Part shown: positions 1 through 9,073 of the stretch, one piece after another
How the letters are laid out: each line of letters begins with the position of its first letter
How positions within the stretch are numbered: position 1 is the first letter of the stretch
Notes under the pieces: generated by a model
The model's input: the letters and a program-made list of their open reading frames with translations, nothing else
Told to the model about the DNA's origin: nothing
Databases searched by the model: none
Assembly: GCA_937930845.1 (NCBI GenBank)
Contig: CALHBJ010000009.1
Span: 62,001 to 126,000, forward strand
DNA length: 64,000 nucleotides
Direction of reading: 5' to 3'
Origin: an uncultured Rhizobiaceae group bacterium
Lineage (GTDB): Bacteria; Pseudomonadota; Alphaproteobacteria; Rhizobiales; Rhizobiaceae
Made by a program: the position numbers and the translations under genes

Positions 1-1
1 T

Positions 2-1360
2 CCATTCTATCTGACGCTTAAGAATTCGGGACGCATTATCGAAATTCAGACCCGGCCCGTGCCCGATGGGGGGCACGTGATTTCGTGGAATGATATGACG
101 GAGAAAGAAAAGGCAGCGCAGGCTTTGCAGGAAGCCAATGAAACACTCGAACGCCGTGTGCGGGAACGGACCGAAGAACTGACCCGGTTGAACATCGATC
201 TGGCGCGGGCGAGGGAAAACGCCGATGCTGCCAATATCGGCAAGACCCGGTTCATTGCAGCCGTTGGACATGACATTTTGCAACCACTCAATGCGGCGCG
301 GCTTTATGCATCCAGCCTGTCGGAGCAATTGGCCAAGAGCCCAAAACAGGTATTGGCCAATAATGTCGATGATGCGCTGGAATCGGTTGAAGACATCCTG
401 CAATCGGTCCTGGCCATTTCCCGCCTCGATGCGGGCGGTTTAACACCGCATTTTACGGTTTTTTCTGCGCAACGTTTGATGAAGAAACTGGAAGTGGAGT
501 TCCGCCCGATCGCCGCCGCCAAGGGGTTGGATTTCAAGGTTGTTCAGAACAGTTTCCACATCAAATCTGACTACAGTCTGCTGCGGCGACTTCTTCAAAA
601 CCTGGTCTCTAACGCGATCAAATATACCAAATCCGGACAGGTTACACTTGATGCGCGGGTCGTGCGCAACCAGTTGGTTTTTGAAATTGTTGATACGGGT
701 GCAGGCATTCAAGACGAAGATCGCGAGGCGATATTTGACGAATTCCGCCGTTTGGAGGAAGGCAAGCAGCTTGCTCAAGGCCTTGGGCTGGGCTTGTCCA
801 TTGTCAAACGCCTGTCGCAAACGCTCAATCACGACGTGAGCTTTTCTTCCCAGCTTGGAAAAGGGTCAAAATTTCTGGTCAGTGTGCCACTTGGTGCTGC
901 CCCGGCGGCGACCGTGGCACAGATCAAATCTGGAAATGCGGGCCATTCAAATTTCAATGGCATGCTGGTCTATTGCATCGACAATGAAAAACGCATCCTC
1001 GATGGCATGCGAATTCTGCTGGAAGGCTGGGGATGTGAGGTGGTAACGTTTGCAGATTCAGCGCCCCTGCTGGCACAGATCAAAACCAGTGTGCCAAGCT
1101 TTATCATTGCCGATTATCATTTGGAAAATGAGACCGGACTGGAAGTCATCTCCAGCGCGCGCGCAGCCTTGGGGACGGAAGTGCCTTCGGTTTTGATTAC
1201 CGCAGACCGAAGCGCTGCTGTGCGCAATGCCGCCCGCGCAATCAATGTGAACCTGCTCAACAAGCCCTTACGGCCCGCCGCATTGCGCGCGCTCATGGAA
1301 AGCATCGGCAAGGCAGCCAATGTGAATGAACAAAACATACCCAATGATGCGGCGGAATAG
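2..1360 (+). CDS. PAS-containing hybrid sensor histidine kinase, 5' end outside window
   Basis: The reading frame is open to the left edge, so the N-terminus is missing. What remains starts in the end of a PAS-like domain (IIEIQTRPVPDGG), then a short coiled coil (about residues 30-65). A HisKA dimerisation helix follows with phospho-acceptor His in AAVGHDILQPLN (codon at 269). The HATPase domain has an N box (LVSNAIKYT), G1 (DTGAGI) and G2 (GLGLGL). A C-terminal receiver domain carries the phospho-acceptor Asp in IIADYHL (codon at 1112). This is the NahK/ErcS-like hybrid architecture. It probably autophosphorylates and passes phosphate through its receiver to a partner. The obvious partner is the convergent NarL-type regulator 4 bases downstream. 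The signal is unknown; the symporter next door suggests a small carboxylate or related solute, which is inference. Confidence 0.9.
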   Translation, partial: PFYLTLKNSGRIIEIQTRPVPDGGHVISWNDMTEKEKAAQALQEANETLERRVRERTEELTRLNIDLARARENADAANIGKTRFIAAVGHDILQPLNAARLYASSLSEQLAKSPKQVLANNVDDALESVEDILQSVLAISRLDAGGLTPHFTVFSAQRLMKKLEVEFRPIAAAKGLDFKVVQNSFHIKSDYSLLRRLLQNLVSNAIKYTKSGQVTLDARVVRNQLVFEIVDTGAGIQDEDREAIFDEFRRLEEGKQLAQGLGLGLSIVKRLSQTLNHDVSFSSQLGKGSKFLVSVPLGAAPAATVAQIKSGNAGHSNFNGMLVYCIDNEKRILDGMRILLEGWGCEVVTFADSAPLLAQIKTSVPSFIIADYHLENETGLEVISSARAALGTEVPSVLITADRSAAVRNAARAINVNLLNKPLRPAALRALMESIGKAANVNEQNIPNDAAE

Positions 1361-1364
1361 CCCG

Positions 1365-2084
1365 TCAGATCGACCCGTGCGACGCAATCGCGTCGCTGCC
1401 CAGCTTGTTGAGCACAATGACCGCCTGGGTTCGGCTATCGACATTGAGCTTTTGCAAGACCGCTGACACATGGGCTTTGACCGTGGCTTCAGACACCGAC
1501 AATTCATAGGCAATCTGTTTGTTCAGCAAGCCTTGGGAGATCATCGACAAAACGCGGGTTTGTTGAGGGGTCAGTGTGGCAAGGCGGTTGATCAGTTCGG
1601 CAATCTCGGGATCGGCTTCGTCAAACAAATCGATGTCGTCTGGCTTCCACACATCGCCGCGCAAGACACGGGAAATGGCTTCACGGATGGTTTCAATGCC
1701 CGCCGATTTGGGGACAAAGCCCGATGCCCCCAGATCCAATGCACGCTTGATCGTTGTGGGATCATCACTGGCAGATACAATGACAACGGGAACGCAGGCA
1801 TGTTCTGCCCGCAAGGCCAACAGGCCTGAAAATCCGCTCACGCCCGGCATGGCGAGATCCAGCAATACCAGATCGATATCTGCGACTTCCAGCAACATGG
1901 ATTGAAGTTCAGCAAAATCTCCTGCCTCCAGAATTTCCACACGACTTTCACTGTCGCTGGTCACATCCAGACCGCCGCTCAAGGCCTGACGCATCGCTCC
2001 GCGAAACAGCGGATGATCATCCACGATGAGGAGGCGGACCAGCGGTCCGTTCTGCAGTAGCTCAGAATTGTTTGCAGTCGTCAT
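1365..2084 (-). CDS. NarL/FixJ-family response regulator (receiver + LuxR HTH)
   Basis: About 239 residues. The N-terminal receiver has the acidic pair in LLIVDDHPLFR, the phospho-acceptor Asp in LVLLDLAMPG, and a conserved Lys near FVPKSAG. The C-terminal LuxR-type helix-turn-helix is recognisable in LNKQIAYELSVSEATVKAHV. The ATG at 2084 is preferred because it follows a purine-rich ribosome site (AAGGGGAAAGAG) and begins just before the receiver; an upstream in-frame start at 2159 would add an unlikely 25-residue leader. The gene converges on the hybrid kinase and is divergent from the symporter pair, which fits a cognate two-component system controlling that transporter. Target genes are not proven. 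Confidence 0.9.
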   Translation of the reverse strand: MTTANNSELLQNGPLVRLLIVDDHPLFRGAMRQALSGGLDVTSDSESRVEILEAGDFAELQSMLLEVADIDLVLLDLAMPGVSGFSGLLALRAEHACVPVVIVSASDDPTTIKRALDLGASGFVPKSAGIETIREAISRVLRGDVWKPDDIDLFDEADPEIAELINRLATLTPQQTRVLSMISQGLLNKQIAYELSVSEATVKAHVSAVLQKLNVDSRTQAVIVLNKLGSDAIASHGSI

Positions 2085-2268
2085 CTCTTTCCCCTTAACC
2101 CAAGTCCATACCAGTTGCGGTGGCAGGTCAACAATCGGCAAGAACGTGCGCGTTCCCAAAGCCGTGCCGGAAACCGGGAGTTGTAGCTAGATAAAAATCA
2201 CACGAACACCTGTCCATTGACAATTGGTAGGGCATAAAACCACCTGGCTGAACTGATGTTATCACATA

Positions 2269-2346
2269 ACGGGTCCGCACCCTTGAGTGTTGCGCTGTTC
2301 CCACGATAACGGCTAATCAGGAGCAGTATCCAACTTGCGGACCCGT
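2269..2346. promoter_or_regulatory. 11-bp inverted repeat upstream of the symporter operon
   Basis: ACGGGTCCGCA at 2269-2279 is repeated exactly as its reverse complement at 2336-2346, with a 56-base spacer. The right arm ends 2 bases before the ATG at 2349. The only Shine-Dalgarno-like run (AGGAG at 2319-2323) is inside the loop and about 25 bases from that ATG. The arms could be a regulator's operator pair, or an RNA stem that hides or positions the start codon. The repeat is seen directly; function is inference. Confidence 0.5.
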
Positions 2347-2348
2347 GT

Positions 2349-2633
2349 ATGCGCCCATCGTTTTCCTCTCGCCTGAACTGGTGGCAAAGAAGCCGCATTG
2401 CCGTGGCGGGCTTTGCTGGCACTGCACTTGCCATTGGGCTTGGTATCAGTTGGTTCCTTGCAAGTTTGGGCGGTGAGCAATTACCTACCTACCGGCCCAT
2501 CGTCTATTCTGTCATTCCTTTGATGATCGTTTTGATGATCATGTTTTTTGCCCGAACCGCGGAACGCAACAATATGCGATCTGGTGGGTCGCGTGCATTG
2601 GATGACAGCCATTCAGTGCGGGATGCGTCATGA
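2349..2633 (+). CDS. small two-helix membrane protein, putative symporter small subunit
   Basis: 94 residues with two hydrophobic stretches (about 18-40 and 50-67) and a polar tail. Its stop overlaps the start of the next gene as ATGA, so it is translationally coupled to the sodium:solute symporter. Size, topology and position resemble the DUF4212 small subunits that precede VC_2705-type symporters, but I do not see the DUF4212 signature clearly, so family membership is unproven. The ATG at 2349 has no nearby ribosome site and is flanked by an inverted repeat; no alternative in-frame start exists between the repeat arms. Likely an accessory subunit of the transporter. Confidence 0.7.
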   Translation: MRPSFSSRLNWWQRSRIAVAGFAGTALAIGLGISWFLASLGGEQLPTYRPIVYSVIPLMIVLMIMFFARTAERNNMRSGGSRALDDSHSVRDAS

Positions 2634-4261
2634 ACCTGGCTGAACGACTTCCAACCCTGGAACGGCGCATCGACGCTGCGCGGATCACCACCTGGCTGTG
2701 GGTGCAGGGCTTTGCCTTTGTGTTCATCATTGGCATTTTATTTCTGCTCAACCGGCTTGGATTGCCGATGACCCAGATTGCCAATCTGGCCGGGTGTTCG
2801 ATCATCCTGTTTGTCTTGTTCATGAGTTGGCAGGGCCGCACGATGTCGAGCGAACCTTATTTTTTCGCAGCACGCGCGACGGGCATTGCCCCAACCGGAT
2901 TGGGCGGGTTGACTGATTGGCTCAGTGGTTCACTCATTGTGATCATACTTGCGCTGCCATCGACCCATCAGATGTTGGCCGCTCCGGCAATCATGCTGGC
3001 CATCCTGGTTCATGCTGTCTTGTTTGCAGTTCCGTTTCAGCGTTCCGGCGTGGCCACCTTGTCGGGCTTTTTAAGCTGGCGAACGGGAAAACCGTGGATG
3101 GGAATGACCGGCCTGTTATTTGCCGTGCCGGTTTTACTGTTGATCCTCATGGCCGAATTGCAAATTGCATTTGACCTGTTGGGATTGATGACCGGCTTGA
3201 GCCCGCAAACCGTGCGCTGGACCACTTTGGCCCTGGTCTTGGTGCCGGCCATGTTTGGGGGCTGGATTTCAATTGCAATGGTCAATGCTGCCCTGGCGTC
3301 TTTCATGCTTGTTACCATTTTGGTTCCCGCCATTGGTGCTGGATTTTTCTCAACCCAAATGTCTGCGGCCATCCCGGTTGAAAATGCCGGGGCTCTGCTT
3401 GAGCCGCTCGACATTGTGGCCCTATCAGGATGGAGCCAGACTTTGGACTTTGGCACCGGATTTGCAAATTTCGCCCTGGCGGCCTTGATCATTTGTTGCG
3501 GGCTGGCCGCCATGCCACATGCCATGGCACGGATCAGCTTGGGTTCCCACCATGTCTCATCGGTGGAATCCACGGGCTGGTCGGCAATGACCGGATTTCT
3601 CATCATAAGCGCCCTGCCCCTTTCCATCGGCCTTGTTCTGGCCGGGGCAGACAGCGGTTCAAAAAGCCTGGCGGAGGTTTTGAAACAAGTGCCGGTTCTG
3701 CACATGTTGCCCTATTGGGCCATCACGATTGCCGCATTCAATCTGTCGATGGTCAGCATATTTGTGTTGTCCAGCAGTGTTATCAGAACGTTCAGGCGGT
3801 CGCGCCATCTCGACCCGGGTGAGCGGTCGATGTTCATCACCCGCGTGTTTTGTCTGTTGGTGATCGTTGGGTTGGGGCTGTTGGATGCCTCGTTTTGGCC
3901 AACGCCGGGCGCGGCCACGATCGGCGCAATCTGCATCAGTGCGGCCGCATTTTTTCCTGTGTTGGTGGCGGTCATGTGGGTGTCTCGCATACCTGTTTGG
4001 GCAACCGTGGGCGCGCTGGTAATGGGCGGCGCGACAACCTTGGTGTTGGTTGCACCGCTGGTCTTGCCGCAATTGGCCCACTTGGCGGAGTTTGCAGAAT
4101 TTACCCGTGGGCTGCCGCAATTTCACCCCTTCCAGTCCGCCGGTATTGGCTTTCTGCTAAGCACATTCATATTGCTGGTGGGGCGTCTCACCCTGCTGGG
4201 CAAGCGAAATTTTACTGATACGCGCTTGGCAGATATTCGCTCACTCAGCCGGGATACGTGA
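2630..4261 (+). CDS. sodium:solute symporter family permease
   Basis: 543 residues with about 13 hydrophobic segments, the usual layout of SSS-family transporters. The stretch SSEPYFFAARATGIAPTGLG after the second helix is characteristic of the ActP/PutP-like fold and the VC_2705 subgroup. It should couple sodium entry to uptake of an organic solute across the inner membrane; substrate cannot be read from sequence. It overlaps the small membrane protein by 4 bases, and its stop shares a base with the ATG of the downstream esterase, so three genes form one operon. With the adjacent kinase and regulator this looks like a sensed-uptake locus. Confidence 0.85.
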   Translation: MNLAERLPTLERRIDAARITTWLWVQGFAFVFIIGILFLLNRLGLPMTQIANLAGCSIILFVLFMSWQGRTMSSEPYFFAARATGIAPTGLGGLTDWLSGSLIVIILALPSTHQMLAAPAIMLAILVHAVLFAVPFQRSGVATLSGFLSWRTGKPWMGMTGLLFAVPVLLLILMAELQIAFDLLGLMTGLSPQTVRWTTLALVLVPAMFGGWISIAMVNAALASFMLVTILVPAIGAGFFSTQMSAAIPVENAGALLEPLDIVALSGWSQTLDFGTGFANFALAALIICCGLAAMPHAMARISLGSHHVSSVESTGWSAMTGFLIISALPLSIGLVLAGADSGSKSLAEVLKQVPVLHMLPYWAITIAAFNLSMVSIFVLSSSVIRTFRRSRHLDPGERSMFITRVFCLLVIVGLGLLDASFWPTPGAATIGAICISAAAFFPVLVAVMWVSRIPVWATVGALVMGGATTLVLVAPLVLPQLAHLAEFAEFTRGLPQFHPFQSAGIGFLLSTFILLVGRLTLLGKRNFTDTRLADIRSLSRDT

Positions 4262-5226
4262 TGCTGACCATAGATCCATTTCTGTTTACCGACGATGCCA
4301 TTGCCTTGGAAACCCGCGCGTTCAATGACGCGCTGGTGGAAAAAATCGCAGCCGGAGGAGACATGTGGCAGAAAACGCCGGCCCAGATTCGAGCTGCGCG
4401 CACAGATGGCAATGGCCCCTTCCCGGTAGAACCGGTTGAACCGACCGCGTGGCAAATTGATATTCCAGGCCCTAACTCTAGCCCCGGCGGGGATATTGCA
4501 TTGCGGTGTTTCAAGCCGTCATCGGGTGAAGCAACAGGCACTTATCTGCATATTCATGGCGGCGGGTGGACGGTTGGCACCAGCCATGCCCATGACAGCC
4601 GCCTGCAAGAAATTGCCAATAATTGTGCGTTGAACGTGGTTTCGATCGAATACCGGCTGGCACCGGAACACCCCTATCCAGCAGGGCCGGATGATTGTGA
4701 AATTGCCGCCCGCTGGCTCGTCGATGGGGATCATGATTTTCCCACAAACAGGCTGCTGCTTGGCGGCGAAAGCGCGGGGGCAAATCTATGTGCCTCGCTG
4801 CTGTTGCGCTTGAAATCCCACTATGAAAAACAACCCTTTGATGCGGTGCAGTTTACCGCCGGTGTTTTCGATTTGGGCTTAACACCCAGCGTGCGAAACT
4901 GGGGGGATGAAAAACTAATCCTCAACACGCGCGATATGCGCATGTTTGTGGACCACTATCTGCAGTCGGGTGAAGACCGGCGCATGGCAGATATTTCGCC
5001 GCTCTATGGTGACCTTTCGGGATTGCCACCTGCACTGTTCAGCATTGGTACGTGCGATCTGTTGTTGGATGATACGCTGCTGATGGCCACCCGCTGGCAC
5101 GCCGCCAATGGCAATGCGCAACTCGATGTCACACCGGGTGGATGTCACGTCTTCCAGGGATTTCCAGACCTTGCAATTGCCCGTGTCAGCAACGCAAAAA
5201 TTGATGCGTTCCTAAACACCCATTGA
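4261..5226 (+). CDS. alpha/beta hydrolase, hormone-sensitive-lipase (GDXG) family
   Basis: 321 residues from the ATG at 4261, which overlaps the symporter stop (TGATG); a GTG one codon upstream is less likely. The HSL signature HGGGW is at residues 99-103 (oxyanion hole) and the nucleophile elbow GGESAG puts Ser at 171. Asp266 (GTCDLLLDD) and His296 (GGCHVF) complete a credible catalytic triad. Such enzymes hydrolyse short-chain carboxylic esters in the cytoplasm. Coupling to the symporter suggests it may process an imported ester or lactone; the substrate is unknown. Confidence 0.88.
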   Translation: MLTIDPFLFTDDAIALETRAFNDALVEKIAAGGDMWQKTPAQIRAARTDGNGPFPVEPVEPTAWQIDIPGPNSSPGGDIALRCFKPSSGEATGTYLHIHGGGWTVGTSHAHDSRLQEIANNCALNVVSIEYRLAPEHPYPAGPDDCEIAARWLVDGDHDFPTNRLLLGGESAGANLCASLLLRLKSHYEKQPFDAVQFTAGVFDLGLTPSVRNWGDEKLILNTRDMRMFVDHYLQSGEDRRMADISPLYGDLSGLPPALFSIGTCDLLLDDTLLMATRWHAANGNAQLDVTPGGCHVFQGFPDLAIARVSNAKIDAFLNTH

Positions 5227-5317
5227 GGCTGCGGCGGCAAAGGCAGACGTCTCACACCCTGAATAATCTTTGTTTGTGCCGCCCATCTGGCTGACTCCAA
5301 GCGCCAGGTGGCGGGCT

Positions 5318-5782
5318 CTACAAACCCTGCACATCATTGCGCAATTCTTTGACCAGACGGGCAAAACGTTTCATCAGGGATTCTGCGACCTTCATCGCTT
5401 TGTCGATCTGCTTTTCTTCATTGCCCGACAATTCTGGCCCCGCCTCGTTATTCGGGCGTGCTGGCGTTTCATTCTTTTCAAGACTGTCACTGGATGGTGC
5501 CCCGGCTTCCAGTTTTGCGATGCGGGTTTCAAGCTCGGCAACCCGTTGGGACAGGTCATGTGTCGTGGCGACCCACGCATCACGCTCTTCAGCCGCCATG
5601 GAACAGGCAAGGCCACCGGCGGTTTCCCGGCAATAGGATACGGCACCGGTATGGGAGTTCAGCCGCACCGTACCATCGGACAATTGCATCATTTGATAGC
5701 GCTCATCAGCCGCGAATGCGCCACTGGCGATTTGGGCAGTTAGAGTCAAAGCACATAGGGTAACGGCAATGGGGTTTCGCAT
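5318..5782 (-). CDS. secreted coiled-coil protein of unknown function
   Basis: 154 residues from the ATG at 5782, chosen because GGGAGAAC lies 4-12 bases upstream and a signal peptide follows immediately (hydrophobic core AVTLCALTLTAQIASGAFA, cleavage probable after AFA). The mature part contains a region with two Cys (VSYCRE, GLACSM) that could form a disulfide, then a coiled coil (about residues 75-95, QRVAELETRIAKLEAG), a polar linker and a C-terminal helix. Probably periplasmic. I do not recognise a named family. It is divergent from the DUF952 gene. Confidence 0.65.
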   Translation of the reverse strand: MRNPIAVTLCALTLTAQIASGAFAADERYQMMQLSDGTVRLNSHTGAVSYCRETAGGLACSMAAEERDAWVATTHDLSQRVAELETRIAKLEAGAPSSDSLEKNETPARPNNEAGPELSGNEEKQIDKAMKVAESLMKRFARLVKELRNDVQGL

Positions 5783-5900
5783 GGGGGTTCTCCCGCTCAT
5801 CAATTACAATCAACATTGCATTTGGCGCGGTGACTGTTCAAGTCGCAGCTTGTATGGCACGAGGGCGCGGGCCTTCACTTTTAACGACGAATTGCAGCAA

Positions 5901-6260
5901 ATGACCTCGCAAACACCAAATCTGATTTACAAAATCACCCCAGGGACCGCCTGGGATGAGGCGCGCAAAGCCGGGGTTTTTAAAGGCGCGGCAATCGATC
6001 TGTCGGATGGCTATATTCACTTTTCCACCGCTACTCAGGCGGTGGAAACCGCCGCCAAACACTTTGCCGGACAGGACGGTCTGTTGCTTGTTGCGGTGGA
6101 TTGTGCCCGGCTAAGCGACAAGCTCAAATGGGAACCTTCCCGGGGTGGGGCGCTGTTCCCACATCTTTACGGCAATTTGTCGATGGATGCGGTTGTGTGG
6201 GAAAAACCGATGCCGCTCGGTGAGGATGGGGTCCACATTCTTCCTGAATTGGAGGCATAG
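5901..6260 (+). CDS. DUF952 family protein
   Basis: 119 residues starting at MTSQTPNLIYKI. The family signature is visible: IYKITPGTAWDEA at the start, DGYIHFST in the middle and FPHLYGNL near the end. DUF952 proteins are small, single-domain cytosolic proteins of unproven biochemistry, related in fold to ADP-ribosylation-type domains. The start at 5901 is preferred to one at 5769 because the family begins a few residues before the IYKI motif. It lies 8 bases before pyrD and is probably co-transcribed with it, a common arrangement in Rhizobiales. Confidence 0.85.
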   Translation: MTSQTPNLIYKITPGTAWDEARKAGVFKGAAIDLSDGYIHFSTATQAVETAAKHFAGQDGLLLVAVDCARLSDKLKWEPSRGGALFPHLYGNLSMDAVVWEKPMPLGEDGVHILPELEA

Positions 6261-6268
6261 GCTAAACC

Positions 6269-7369
6269 GTGGCACTGGATATGCTGTACAATACAATCGG
6301 CCGAAAAATGCTGTTCGCGCTTGATGCTGAACGGGCGCACGGGTTTTCGATTGCCGCTTTGAAAACCGGGCTTCACCCCCGCTTCGATGGCGCATTTGAC
6401 CCACGGTTGCGTGTCTCGATAGCCGGTCTTGATTTCCCCAACCCGCTGGGCATGGCCGCAGGATACGATAAAAGCGGCGAAGTGCCTGACGCTCTTTTGG
6501 CGATGGGATTCGGCCACACCGAAATCGGAACCATCACACCACAACCGCAACCGGGAAATCCCAAACCGCGCATTTTTCGCCTCATCGAAGATGAAGCGGT
6601 TATCAACCGGCTTGGCTTTAACTCGAAAGGCCATGCAGCGGCACTGTCTAAGCTGCAGGCACGCACAGGGGCTGGTGGCATTGTGGGCGTCAATATTGGT
6701 GCGAACAAAACCAGCGAAGATTTTGCAGCCGATTATGTGAAAGGTGTTGATGCGTTCGGGGCCATCGCCACCTATTTTACCGTCAATATTTCTTCTCCAA
6801 ACACACCGGGATTGCGTGACCTGCAGACGGCCGATCCCTTGCGTGACCTGCTCAACCGTGTGCTGGAGCGCGTTTCTGCCCTGAACCGGCATGTTCCGGT
6901 TTTTCTGAAAATCGCTCCAGACATTGAAGCCTGGCAAATGGATGAAATCGCCGGGATATTGCAGGCCTCCAGCGTCGATGCACTGATTGTTTCCAACACC
7001 ACTTTGAGCCGCGCGCACCTTCGCAACACTACACATGCAGATGAAGCTGGTGGCCTTTCCGGCAAACCGCTGTTTGAGCGCTCAACCATGGCGCTTGCCA
7101 ACATGTTTGAACGGCTTGGCAACACCCTGCCGATGATTGGTGTGGGTGGTGTGCATGACGCAGAAACGGCCTGGCAAAAAATTGAAGCTGGAGCGAGCCT
7201 GGTCCAGTTGTATACCGGGTTGATCTATGGCGGCCCCACTCTGGCGGCAGATATCCTGAAAGGGTTATCCAACAGGCTGGATCGGGAAGGTGCTGCGACA
7301 TTGACTGAAATTCGCGGACGCACCAGCGCCCAATGGGCCCGCCGCGAGTTTCAAGAGCATAACGGCTGA
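6269..7369 (+). CDS. pyrD: dihydroorotate dehydrogenase (quinone), class 2
   Basis: 366 residues. Oxidises dihydroorotate to orotate in pyrimidine synthesis, passing electrons through FMN to the membrane quinone pool. Class 2 is shown by the N-terminal helical extension (residues 1-40, membrane-contacting) and the catalytic-base serine in VNISSPNTPGLR. FMN-binding segments include LGMAAGYDKSGE, SNTTLSR, IGVGGVHD and LYTGLIY. The start is GTG at 6269, with GGAGG 13 bases upstream; an ATG at 6281 is the alternative. It sits after DUF952 and converges with the MATE gene, leaving only 6 bases between stops. Confidence 0.95.
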   Translation: MALDMLYNTIGRKMLFALDAERAHGFSIAALKTGLHPRFDGAFDPRLRVSIAGLDFPNPLGMAAGYDKSGEVPDALLAMGFGHTEIGTITPQPQPGNPKPRIFRLIEDEAVINRLGFNSKGHAAALSKLQARTGAGGIVGVNIGANKTSEDFAADYVKGVDAFGAIATYFTVNISSPNTPGLRDLQTADPLRDLLNRVLERVSALNRHVPVFLKIAPDIEAWQMDEIAGILQASSVDALIVSNTTLSRAHLRNTTHADEAGGLSGKPLFERSTMALANMFERLGNTLPMIGVGGVHDAETAWQKIEAGASLVQLYTGLIYGGPTLAADILKGLSNRLDREGAATLTEIRGRTSAQWARREFQEHNG

Positions 7370-7375
7370 TCGCCC

Positions 7376-8713
7376 CTATCCCTGAACAAATGTGCGCGCA
7401 ATATTACCACGCAGTCTGCCCAGCAAAGTTATGCCACGCACGCCAAGGAACACATTGAGCGCCAGCCACAGACCATGATTGCCTATTACAGGGACAGCCA
7501 GCCACCACACCAGCAAATAGGCAGCAAGGGACAGCAGCATCATATTGCGCATTTCCGCCGACCAGGTGGCACCAATATAAACACCGTCCATTTGGAACGC
7601 AGCGACGCCCACAAGGGCGGTCATGGCGGCCCAGATCAAATAGACCCGCGCGGTTTGGCGCACCTCTTCATTTGTCGTTAGCAGGTCGATCAACCATGGT
7701 CCGGCGAACCAGAACAGTGCCGTTGCCAGGGAGGCCAATATGAAGCCCCAGATCAAGGTCAAATTGACGGCACGGACAAACCCCTGGCGATAGCGTGCAC
7801 CGATTGCCTTGCCTGCAAGCTGTTCTGCTGCGGTGGCAAAACCGTCCAGCAAATAGCCGGAGATGAGGAAGAAATTCATCAATACAGCATTTGCGGCAAG
7901 CGCTGTATCGCCCAGTTTGGCCCCCTGTGCGGTGAAAAATGCAAACGCAAAAAGCAAGGCGAATGAGCGGATCATGATATCGCGGTTGACGCTCATCAAC
8001 CGTATCATTGCGCTTGTATTGAGAATACGCGCCCAGCCGGGAAAGCCGCTGCCCTGATAGCGTTTCCACGATATCGTCAACCCAAGGAGCGCCGCAACGG
8101 CTTCTGCGATGACGGTGGCCCACGCCACACCCTCAATGCCCCAGCCCAGGTGCAGCCCCAGATAGATGGACAGAAGAATGTTTGTGCCGTTCAAAACCGT
8201 TTGCAGCACAAGGCCCAGCCCGGCGCGGGCCTGACCCAGCATCCAGCCAAGCACCGTGTAATTTATCAGTGTCAGCGGCGCGGCGACGATGCGGATAACG
8301 AAATAGGCGCTCATCGCCTGCAACACCCCTTGGGATGGGTCCATTGCCCATGTGCCCAAACGAAGGATGGCAGGCGAGAAAATCCAGGTGACCAGGCCCA
8401 ACAATAGCGACAGCATCAGGGCACGGATAAGGACGATGCGCTGGCCATCTTCGTCACCTGAACCTTGAGCCTGTGCCACCAGTGCCGTGGTGCTGGCACG
8501 CATGAAATTGAATGTGGTGAACACAATGTCGAATAAAATCGCGCCCATGGCCAAACCGCCGAGCATGGCGGCGTCACCGAGCCGCCCCACAACGCCGGTA
8601 TCCACCAGTCCGATAATGGGTGTCGACAAATAGGCGAATGTGGTCGGCAATGCGATTGCAATGACCGATTTGTGGCTGACCTCAAATGGCTTGGCAGGCG
8701 GCAGCGCCGTCAT
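7376..8713 (-). CDS. MATE family multidrug/toxin exporter
   Basis: 445 residues from the ATG at 8713 with about 12 hydrophobic segments in two similar halves, as in MATE (multi-antimicrobial extrusion) proteins and the DinF subgroup. Typical first-helix features are present: IALPTTFAYLSTPIIGLVDT. It should export cationic or other toxic compounds using a sodium or proton gradient. The start at 8713 follows the upstream gene's TGA by one base, indicating coupling; the longer frame to 8857 would run through that gene. Substrate cannot be assigned. Confidence 0.9.
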   Translation of the reverse strand: MTALPPAKPFEVSHKSVIAIALPTTFAYLSTPIIGLVDTGVVGRLGDAAMLGGLAMGAILFDIVFTTFNFMRASTTALVAQAQGSGDEDGQRIVLIRALMLSLLLGLVTWIFSPAILRLGTWAMDPSQGVLQAMSAYFVIRIVAAPLTLINYTVLGWMLGQARAGLGLVLQTVLNGTNILLSIYLGLHLGWGIEGVAWATVIAEAVAALLGLTISWKRYQGSGFPGWARILNTSAMIRLMSVNRDIMIRSFALLFAFAFFTAQGAKLGDTALAANAVLMNFFLISGYLLDGFATAAEQLAGKAIGARYRQGFVRAVNLTLIWGFILASLATALFWFAGPWLIDLLTTNEEVRQTARVYLIWAAMTALVGVAAFQMDGVYIGATWSAEMRNMMLLSLAAYLLVWWLAVPVIGNHGLWLALNVFLGVRGITLLGRLRGNIARTFVQG

Positions 8714-8714
8714 G

Positions 8715-8990
8715 TCAGGACCGGGGTGAGCGGAAGCTGAGAATACGCAAAATGATGAAGGCCGGCACCACAATAGCAGCGCCCAAAAGCAAATATTCCA
8801 GAGAGTTCGCCAGCGCGTCGAAACCAAGGTTCCAAAGCCGCTCGAAGAAACGCACAATTCCCTGATAAATATCGCGAGGCGACCAGCCGATCGTGCTCAT
8901 GACCACACCGGCAACAAGAGACAGAACCGTCAATTTGATGATGATGCGGAGCGGGGAATCGCCCAAAAAGCGTGTGACGGCGTTGCTCAT
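8715..8990 (-). CDS. DUF6460-type small membrane protein
   Basis: 91 residues beginning MSNAVTRFLGDSPLRI. Two hydrophobic segments (about 17-34 and 66-84) flank an amphipathic stretch containing GWSPRDIYQG and FERLWNLGF, the pattern I associate with DUF6460 of Rhizobiales. Function is unknown. The ATG at 8990 is chosen over 9020 because family members begin shortly before the FLGDSP-like motif. It sits one base ahead of the MATE gene and is probably expressed with it. Confidence 0.8.
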   Translation of the reverse strand: MSNAVTRFLGDSPLRIIIKLTVLSLVAGVVMSTIGWSPRDIYQGIVRFFERLWNLGFDALANSLEYLLLGAAIVVPAFIILRILSFRSPRS

Positions 8991-9073
8991 TTTGAAATTC
9001 CTAATTTGCGATTTCGCCAATTGGACAAAGTCTGTTTCACTTCATGCGCGGCAAAAACTGACCTAAGCATCCC

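Noticed and set aside
3037-3705. 222-residue minus-strand frame inside the symporter gene
   Set aside because: Shadow of a membrane-protein gene; no family features or start signals.
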